A stretch of DNA of 64,000 bases from the NCBI RefSeq assembly GCF_017355985.1, contig NZ_JAFIQU010000016.1:1-64000 (forward strand), read 5' to 3'. The stretch is from Arenibaculum pallidiluteum (GTDB lineage: Bacteria > Pseudomonadota > Alphaproteobacteria > Azospirillales > Azospirillaceae). Position 1 is the stretch's first letter; the number at the start of each line of letters is the position of its first letter. The notes below the pieces were generated by a model. The model was not told where the DNA came from and did no database searches. It saw nothing but the letters and a program-made list of their open reading frames with translations. Positions 58,218 to 64,000 of this stretch are shown here, piece by piece. Both the position numbers and the translations under genes were made by a program.

Positions 58218-58730
58218 TCAGCTCATCCGCACCTCGCCCTCGTCCCCGCCCTTCGGCGGCTTGCCCGTGAGCGCGGCCTTCAGGTAGCCGTAGCCATGTA
58301 CGAGCATGCTGCTGGGGCTGTCCCAGTAATGGGCGACCTTGGTCTCGACCTTCAGCAGCGCGAGCTGCGGATCGTCCAGCCCCTCGGGGAACCAGGTGCG
58401 CAGCACCTCGGTCCAGAGCTCCTTCGCCTTGGCGGGATCGCGCACGACCTCACCCGTTCCGGCGATGGAGACGTAGTTCTGCTTGCCGGGATGGGCGTAG
58501 GCCAGGTTGACCTCATGGCGGCGGTTCACCTCATCGACCTTGGCCGAGTCCAGCTTCGTGAAGAACCAGATCGTCCCGTCGAAGTCCTGGTTCCGCAGCG
58601 TGCCCATGGGGCGCGAATGCAGCGTCCCGTCCTCCTGGACGGTGGTCAGCATCGCGATCTCGCAGGATTTCACGAGGTCCCAGACCTTCTCCATCTCCCC
58701 GGCCTGGTCGTGCCGCTGGGTGGCGTCCAT
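58218..58730 (-). CDS. Pyridoxamine 5'-phosphate-oxidase-fold protein (general stress protein 26-like)
   Basis: 170 residues. The FMN-binding split barrel is recognisable (EIAMLTTVQEDGTLHSRPMG; TIWFFTKLDSAKVDEV; QNYVSIAGTGEVV), and the general stress protein 26 subgroup is suggested by VETKVAHYWDSPSSM. Likely FMN or F420-type flavin binding; function unknown. A good ribosome site GGAGGA precedes the ATG. Confidence 0.9.
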   Translation of the reverse strand: MDATQRHDQAGEMEKVWDLVKSCEIAMLTTVQEDGTLHSRPMGTLRNQDFDGTIWFFTKLDSAKVDEVNRRHEVNLAYAHPGKQNYVSIAGTGEVVRDPAKAKELWTEVLRTWFPEGLDDPQLALLKVETKVAHYWDSPSSMLVHGYGYLKAALTGKPPKGGDEGEVRMS

Positions 58731-58895
58731 TCCGCAGTCCTCCTACCCGTTGTGCCGAAACCGGGACAACAGGGCAGGGCACCGGGCGTTCCGGGCACCC
58801 AGGCCCGGGCCAGCCCGGCACGGGACCCGGCTGGGGCCGGGATCTGCGGCGGAGGCGGCCCGCGCGAGGCCGCCGGGATCAGGCGGGGATCGCGC

Positions 58896-59861
58896 TCACA
58901 GGCCGGCGGCCATGCCGCGCTCGTCCCGCATGGCCGTGCGCAGAGGCGGCACCCCCTCCTGCCGGGGGATGATGGCCTGCACCGACCCCCGCAGCTTCGC
59001 GGCGTCGCGCAGGGGCGGGGCTCCGAACAGGCGGCTGTACTCGCGGCTGAATTGCGAAGGGCTTTCGTAGCCGACCCGGAAGCCGGCCGTCGCGGCGTCC
59101 ATCTCGCCGGTCAGGATCAGGCGCCGCGCCTCCTGCAGGCGGATCTGCTTCTGGTATTGCAGCGGGCTCGTTCCCGTCACGGCCTTGAAGTGCTGGTGCA
59201 GCGCCGACGAGCTCATGCGCGCCTCGCTCGCGACGGTATCGATGCTGAAGGGCTCGGCGAAGTTCCGCTTGATCCACGCGATGGCCCGGTTCACCTGCTG
59301 CAGCTTGCTTTCGGCCAGGACGATCTGCAGCAGCTTCGAGGCGTCGCCGCCCACGAGCAGCCGGTAGAGGATCTCGCGCTCGGCCATTGGAGCCAGGATC
59401 GCCTGGTCGCGCGGCGCGTCGAGCAGCCGGACCAGCCGGATCACCGCCTCGAGCAGCTCGTCGCTGACCGGTCCCAGCGAGATGCCCAGGCCGGGCGCCT
59501 GGCTCGGGGCGGTGCGGATGCCGGTATCGAGCACGAGTTGCCCCAGCGCCGCCGTGTCCAGGTGCAGGCAGAAGCAGAGATACGGCTCCTCGGGCGTGGC
59601 CTCGATCACTTGGCCGATGACCGGCACCTCCACCGACGCCACCAGGAACTGCGCGGTGTCGTACTGGAAGACCGTGTCGCCGAGCATCACCTGCTTGCGG
59701 CCCTGGGCGACCAGGCAAAGGGTCGGCTCGTAGACCACGGGCAGCGGCTCGGTGGTGCGGGACGATCTGATCAACGAGACGCGGGGCAGCTCGGTCCGCC
59801 GCACACCGTCTTCGGTCATGTGCCGGGCGACCAGCTCAGCCAGTTCGCGTCGCCTGTCCAT
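58896..59861 (-). CDS. AraC-family transcriptional regulator
   Basis: 321 residues from the ATG at 59861 (GGAGG upstream). An AraC_N cupin-like domain (about 20-170; PVVYEPTLCLVAQGRKQVMLG) and a double HTH (about 190-300; FSIDTVASEARMSSSALHQHF, GFRVGYESPSQFSREYSRLF) are clear. It is divergent from the SDR gene (60074) across 212 bp, a frequent pairing in which the AraC protein activates the oxidoreductase. Confidence 0.93.
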   Translation of the reverse strand: MDRRRELAELVARHMTEDGVRRTELPRVSLIRSSRTTEPLPVVYEPTLCLVAQGRKQVMLGDTVFQYDTAQFLVASVEVPVIGQVIEATPEEPYLCFCLHLDTAALGQLVLDTGIRTAPSQAPGLGISLGPVSDELLEAVIRLVRLLDAPRDQAILAPMAEREILYRLLVGGDASKLLQIVLAESKLQQVNRAIAWIKRNFAEPFSIDTVASEARMSSSALHQHFKAVTGTSPLQYQKQIRLQEARRLILTGEMDAATAGFRVGYESPSQFSREYSRLFGAPPLRDAAKLRGSVQAIIPRQEGVPPLRTAMRDERGMAAGL

Positions 59862-60073
59862 GCTTTGGCCTCCTTCAGCAGCGCGCCGAGGCGATCGGCG
59901 CCGGTCGTCTGACATCTTGGCGCAGCGCGGCGCGGCGGCAAGCGCGCCGTGGCGGCGCGATAGGATCAGGCAAGAGGTCTGGAGCTTCGGTCTACCCCGT
60001 GGACGGTCGATCCCACCAGGATCCGCTGCGCCGCGCCGGACGGTCCGGTGCGCCATGAGCAGAGGAGACAAGC

Positions 60074-60808
60074 ATGCCTGACATCGCAGGAAAAGTCGTC
60101 GCCATCACCGGGGCCAGCAGCGGCATCGGCCAGGAGACCGCCCGCGTCCTGGCCGCCCGCGGGGCCCGCTTGGTGCTGGGCGCCCGCCGTACCGACCGCC
60201 TCGAAGCCCTGGCAGCGGGCATCGTCCGCTCCGGCGGGCAGGCGCGGATCCGACGCCTCGACGTCACCCAGCCCGTCGAGATGGAGGAGTTCGTCGCCTT
60301 CGCCGAGGCCGAGTTCGGCCGGCTGGACGTGCTCGTGAACAATGCGGGGATCATGCCGCTGTCGCCGCTCGCCGCGCTCAGGGTCGACGAGTGGAACGCC
60401 ATGATCGACGTGAACATCCGAGGCGTGCTGCACGGCATCGCCGCCGCCCTGCCGCGCATGGAGGCTCGGGGCGAGGGGCAGATCATCAACGTCGCATCCA
60501 TCGGCGCGTATGCGGTCTCGCCGACTGCGGCCGTCTACTGCGCGACCAAGTACGCCGTCCGCGCCATCTCGGACGGCCTGCGGCAGGAGACCGACAGGAT
60601 CCGCGTCACCGTGGTCTCCCCAGGCACGGTGGAATCGGAGCTCGCGGACAGGATCAGCGACGAGACCGCCCGCGCGGCCATGAAGGAGTTCCGGCGGGTC
60701 TGCATCACCCCCGACGCGATCGGCCGCGCCATCGCCTACGCCATCGAGCAGCCGCCCGAGGTGGACGTCAGCGAGATCATCGTCCGACCGACGGCGAGTC
60801 CGCACTGA
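60074..60808 (+). CDS. Short-chain dehydrogenase/reductase
   Basis: 244 residues. Cofactor motif ITGASSGIGQ (11-20), NNAG (89-92) and catalytic S142, Y155, K159 (YCATK) are complete; the ARRTDR segment after strand beta-2 suggests NADP(H). Substrate unknown. GGAG precedes the ATG. It is probably activated by the divergent AraC regulator. Confidence 0.94.
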   Translation: MPDIAGKVVAITGASSGIGQETARVLAARGARLVLGARRTDRLEALAAGIVRSGGQARIRRLDVTQPVEMEEFVAFAEAEFGRLDVLVNNAGIMPLSPLAALRVDEWNAMIDVNIRGVLHGIAAALPRMEARGEGQIINVASIGAYAVSPTAAVYCATKYAVRAISDGLRQETDRIRVTVVSPGTVESELADRISDETARAAMKEFRRVCITPDAIGRAIAYAIEQPPEVDVSEIIVRPTASPH

Positions 60809-60834
60809 GGCGCGAGGTGGGAGCGGTGGAGGGC

Positions 60835-60892
60835 AGGGGCGGCTTCCCGCCCCGCGCGAAGCCGCCCCTCTCCGGCGAGCCCCCTAAGGGGG
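60835..60892 (+). terminator. Terminator hairpins after the SDR gene
   Basis: A 12-bp perfect stem AGGGGCGGCTTC (60835-60846) / GAAGCCGCCCCT (60858-60869) is followed by CCCCC-TAA-GGGGG (60880-60892), then TACGCTGCTTTTT. The pair should end SDR transcription efficiently. Confidence 0.75.
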
Positions 60893-60985
60893 TACGCTGC
60901 TTTTTCGCCTTTCCAGAGGCGGTGTGTATGCAGCCAAATGTTGGTTAACTCAGGCCATCCCCGGCCCAACGAACAAGCAACAGCG

Positions 60986-61052
60986 CAATCATCGGAAGCC
61001 GCGGCGTCGTAATAGCGCCAGCCGCGGGCGCTCTCGCTTGGCCAATCATCGG
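60986..61052 (+). repeat. Direct repeat CAATCATCGG upstream of the giant ORF
   Basis: Two exact copies of the 10-mer, at 60986-60995 and 61043-61052, 57 bp apart, in the lower-GC intergenic region upstream of the large right-edge gene. The bases after each copy are also similar (GAAGC after a short gap). They could be operator half-sites. Confidence 0.4.
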
Positions 61053-61089
61053 GGAAGCTGCATTCATCCGTGCTGCCGGGAGGTGGGCG

Positions 61090-64000
61090 ATGGATCTGGC
61101 GGATCTCGTCCGTCTTCTCGCGGAACTGACGGGATTGCTTTCCCCGATCGAAGGCGCAGCGCCCGACGCGCTCGAACGGGTCCGGCGGCTGCTCGCGTCG
61201 GCTCTGGCGCGCGGCCAGGCGGAACCCATCCACGCGGCCTCCGACTCAGGATTCCCACCGCCGCCGATCGACACTCTGCCGCCGGAGCTGGTGGACGAGC
61301 TGCGCCGCATCGTCGACGAGGCAGCCGCGGGATCGCCGGACCCTTCTCTGCGCATGGCGAGGCGCCTGTGGCCCGATCCGGATGCCGAGCCGGGGACAAC
61401 CACCCCGATATGGACGTCCGGTTGGGCGCCGGAGGAGTCCATCGGCCCCTTCGCGACCGAGGACGGTGGCGTCGTCTGGTTCGACGCGCATCGCACCGTA
61501 GGGAACCCGGACATCATTGTCGACGTGGCGACGGGCCGGCCGGTCATCCTTCTGTCCCGTCCGGCGCTGCCCCCGGATTCCGTGAGCGCCGGCACCACGG
61601 ATTTCGAGCTTCCGGCCTGCACGCTGTGGCTTGCGGCATCCGCGTTCGACGCCGAGGCCCCGGCCGGCAGCTTCGCCGGCCTGCGCGTCCAGGGCGGCAC
61701 AGTCGCGCTCAGCCAGGCCGCATCGGTCCACGGCTCGGTGGTGACCCTCGCTCCCGGGGCGGTGGTGACGCTGCGCCTGCAGATCGCCCCGCCCGAGCGC
61801 CGACCCTCGGGAGCCGCCGGCGGCGACGCGCCCGGCGCGAGCGTGACGCCCCCCGAGCGCGCGGACTTCTCGATGACCGTGGGGGGCGAAGGGAGACTGG
61901 TCGGAGCCGCCCCGGCGCGCCTCGACGCCTATGGCGCGTCCGTGGAGCTGAACGCGGAGGAGGGGGGCGGTGCCGAGTATGACGAGCGCATCGTGCGGCT
62001 GCGCTTCCCCTTCGCGGCGGACCGGGAGCGCTTCACGATCGAGGACGCCCGCTCCGAGACCTTCCGGCCCGGCGGCGAGGCGCCGATCCGTCAGGGCTTC
62101 TGGGCGCTGCCGGTCGCCTTCCCGCAGGACGGCGATCCCCTGAACCTCGGGGAAACCGCGGTGCCGGACGCCCTGCTCCTGTCCCTCGGGGAGGGGCTGC
62201 ATGCGGTTTCGGCGCCGATCGGGACGCCGGGGCCGATCCGGCTCGACCCGGTGCTGCTGCTGGTCGCTCCCGCGGCGCTGACCCTCATCGCGGACGCGCA
62301 TCCGGCCCGGCATCGCAGCGTCGTCGAGCTCTGGTCCAACGAGGTGGTCGGGCGATCCCGCATCGAGCTTCGCATCCCGGGGCGCATGGAGATCAGGTTC
62401 GATGCGACGCTCGAGGCTGGCGGGACCGAGGCGCTGATCCTGTCGCCCCTCGAATGCCGCCCCATGCTCGACAGGCCGGTGACCGCCGCGGGAGCGCCGG
62501 TGCCCTTCGTCTCGCGGCGCGCTGTCGCGGGCGTCCTGCGCCTTCCCGGCGCCACGCGGATCGCGCTCGCCGGGCCCGCGGAGCCGCCGCGCGCCCCCGA
62601 TGGCCAGCCCCTGCCGTTGCCGACGGCATCCTTCGCCCTTTCGAACGGCTTCATCCGCGCGTCCGGCGCCGCCGCCATGGCGATGGCCGGCACGATCGAG
62701 GAGGGGCTCCGGCTCGCGAGCGGCTCCCTCCTGTACCGCTTCGCCTTCGGCTTCCTCGTTCCCATGCTGCCGGATCCCTATGCCGCCAACATGCCCCGGC
62801 TGCCGCCCCGCCGCCTGGGTAACCCCACCCTCATCGAGCGCGAGCCCCCGCTGTTCGCCCGCGTGCGGTGGCCGAGCCCGGCGCAGGCCGTGCTGTCCTT
62901 CGAGCTCGGCATCGAGGCGGAATTCGCCCTCCGGCTTGGTTTCGAACCGCTCGGCGAGACGCCGATCCTGGAGGAACCCGGCCGGGACCGGGGCCGTCTC
63001 GCTGCGGTCGAGGCCCGGTTCCCCCGTGCCAGCGGGCAGCGGTCCGAGCTGTTCCGCCTGCTCGACGTGTCCTCGCGCGCGGACCTCTTCGGCATCGGCT
63101 ACGGGATGCACGTCCCCGATCTCCAGGGCGCTGCCGGGAGCCCCGCGGCGCCGATCCGCCTTCGCGGGCTGGATGTCCTGGCGCCGGTGCGCAACCTCTC
63201 GGTCTTCACGCTCCCGGCCTTCCAGTGGGAGCCTGTCCTCGACATCCCCGGCGAGGGCGCCTTGCCCTTCCCGCCGGTGCTGGTTTCGCGGACGGACGGG
63301 GGGCCGAGCCGCTTCGCCACCCCCACTCCCGACCTCGTGCCGGTCGCGCCGCTGCCGCTGGTCGATGCGCTGCTTGCCGAGTACGAGCGTCCCGGCGGGC
63401 CGGGGCTGGCGGCGCGCTTCACGCTGCCGTTCGGCATGGTGGCGGTCGCCGAACTGCGGCGGCCCGTCCTCGACCTGAACCAGCCGCTCCGCCTTCCCCC
63501 GCAGTTCGAAAGCGTGCGGCCCGGGTTCCCGGCCTCGGAGCTCGCCGGCGGGCTTCAGCTCAGCCTGCGGGCAGGTCGGGCCGGCCCGCTGGACGGTTCG
63601 GCCACCGGCCTCCCGGGCGCCGCGGTCCAGACGGACAACGGGACCGGCGGGGCCAACGTGCTGCGGGGCGGCTCGATCGACACGATGTTCAACGACACCT
63701 TCGCCGGGGAGAACCCGTCGGTGCCGATCCGGCGCATCGACGTCTCGGGCTACGGGGCATCGATCTTCAGCGACTGGCGCCGCGCGGGCGACCAGGCGAC
63801 GGGCATCACACAGGTCAGGTTCGAGGCGGTCACGGGCCGCACGTCGCGCGAGGTCGTGCAGGTCCGCTCCATGCTCTATCCCTGGGGCGCCCGCGTCGTG
63901 CGCATCGTCACCATGGAGCGCACGGGGAGCGGCGGGGTGTTCCGGCGCGACAGCGGCTGGCAGCCCGCGAGCGATGCCGAGTACAGGCTGCCCGGATGCA
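61090..64000 (+). CDS. Very large protein of unknown function, running past the window end
   Basis: An ATG with GGGAGG 6 bp upstream begins a frame that has no stop through base 64000, giving at least 970 residues. The N-terminus (MDLADLVRLLAELTGLLSPI) is a helical, polar segment without a signal peptide. About 70 residues on, an acidic Pro-rich region starts (SGFPPPPIDTLPPEL), and the rest is beta-rich with frequent Pro, Gly and Asp and only about three cysteines. Near the end are segments such as NDTFAGENPSVPIRRIDVSG, IFSDWRRAG and TRSMLYPWG-like SMLYPWGARVVRIVTMER. I recognise no domain. Its codon and base composition match the rest of the window, so the gene is real and not recent AT-rich transfer. 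Confidence 0.8.
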   Translation, partial: MDLADLVRLLAELTGLLSPIEGAAPDALERVRRLLASALARGQAEPIHAASDSGFPPPPIDTLPPELVDELRRIVDEAAAGSPDPSLRMARRLWPDPDAEPGTTTPIWTSGWAPEESIGPFATEDGGVVWFDAHRTVGNPDIIVDVATGRPVILLSRPALPPDSVSAGTTDFELPACTLWLAASAFDAEAPAGSFAGLRVQGGTVALSQAASVHGSVVTLAPGAVVTLRLQIAPPERRPSGAAGGDAPGASVTPPERADFSMTVGGEGRLVGAAPARLDAYGASVELNAEEGGGAEYDERIVRLRFPFAADRERFTIEDARSETFRPGGEAPIRQGFWALPVAFPQDGDPLNLGETAVPDALLLSLGEGLHAVSAPIGTPGPIRLDPVLLLVAPAALTLIADAHPARHRSVVELWSNEVVGRSRIELRIPGRMEIRFDATLEAGGTEALILSPLECRPMLDRPVTAAGAPVPFVSRRAVAGVLRLPGATRIALAGPAEPPRAPDGQPLPLPTASFALSNGFIRASGAAAMAMAGTIEEGLRLASGSLLYRFAFGFLVPMLPDPYAANMPRLPPRRLGNPTLIEREPPLFARVRWPSPAQAVLSFELGIEAEFALRLGFEPLGETPILEEPGRDRGRLAAVEARFPRASGQRSELFRLLDVSSRADLFGIGYGMHVPDLQGAAGSPAAPIRLRGLDVLAPVRNLSVFTLPAFQWEPVLDIPGEGALPFPPVLVSRTDGGPSRFATPTPDLVPVAPLPLVDALLAEYERPGGPGLAARFTLPFGMVAVAELRRPVLDLNQPLRLPPQFESVRPGFPASELAGGLQLSLRAGRAGPLDGSATGLPGAAVQTDNGTGGANVLRGGSIDTMFNDTFAGENPSVPIRRIDVSGYGASIFSDWRRAGDQATGITQVRFEAVTGRTSREVVQVRSMLYPWGARVVRIVTMERTGSGGVFRRDSGWQPASDAEYRLPGC

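Noticed and set aside
61246-63111. A 621-codon minus-strand frame opposite the giant right-edge gene
   Set aside because: It is Arg/Gly/Pro-rich with repeated patterns and no ribosome site; the plus strand has a good start and an uninterrupted 970-codon frame.

Overview
The window is GC-rich, densely packed chromosomal DNA from an alphaproteobacterium. Supporting signs are the aerobic cobaltochelatase genes cobS and cobT beside a J-domain protein and a BolA protein, a divergent aroK-aroB / xerD block, a DUF1127 protein, DUF2889 and ribbon-helix-helix (RHH_4) proteins, and frequent GTG/TTG starts. The gene order resembles Rhodospirillales-type genomes, but no rRNA or other marker is present to settle the family. 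I see no rRNA or tRNA gene, CRISPR array, transposase, integron or prophage.

Layout, left to right. 1-3 kb: iron uptake, with the 3' part of a TonB-dependent receptor convergent with a periplasmic Fe3+-binding protein that is preceded by two Fur-like boxes. 3-9.6 kb: an exported protein, cobT and cobS, a J-domain protein, an EamA transporter, bolA and two small proteins. 9.6-17.9 kb: an FAD oxidoreductase, a short ribosome hibernation factor, a tandem universal stress protein, a GH15 glycosidase, a DUF1772 protein, a B3/B4-domain protein divergent from an XRE-cupin regulator, DUF2889, CBS and rhodanese proteins. 18-22 kb: a triple-PAS histidine kinase with a FixJ-type response regulator, then an unknown protein and a TauE/SafE permease. 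22.7-29.6 kb: aroB and aroK, divergent from a small membrane protein, a large exported protein and xerD, then malate synthase G facing xerD. 29.8-34.7 kb: a LysR regulator, a phosphonate-type ABC transporter (phnC, phnD, phnE) and a glutathione S-transferase. 34.7-46.7 kb: DUF1127, an LprI-like exported protein, an AT-rich island before a TylF-like methyltransferase, a chemoreceptor, a threonine-dehydratase-like enzyme, hemH, a secreted protein with a pyruvyl-transferase-like gene, and a MocR regulator.

The most coherent accessory block is 46.9-56.2 kb. An IclR regulator precedes a complete Dpp-type ABC importer (one binding protein, two permeases, two ATPases). Interleaved with it are a COG3964-type metal-dependent amidohydrolase, a RidA-family protein and a SelA-like PLP enzyme. 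Several genes overlap by a few bases, so this looks like one uptake-plus-catabolism operon. The chemistry implied is deacylation, then PLP-dependent elimination of ammonia, then imine clearance; the substrate is unknown.

After this come an RHH_4 protein, accA, a MAPEG-like membrane protein, a pyridoxamine-phosphate-oxidase-fold protein and a divergent AraC/SDR pair. The right edge is filled by one uninterrupted frame of more than 970 codons (61090 to the end of the window) in which I recognise no domain. It is the largest unexplained gene here.
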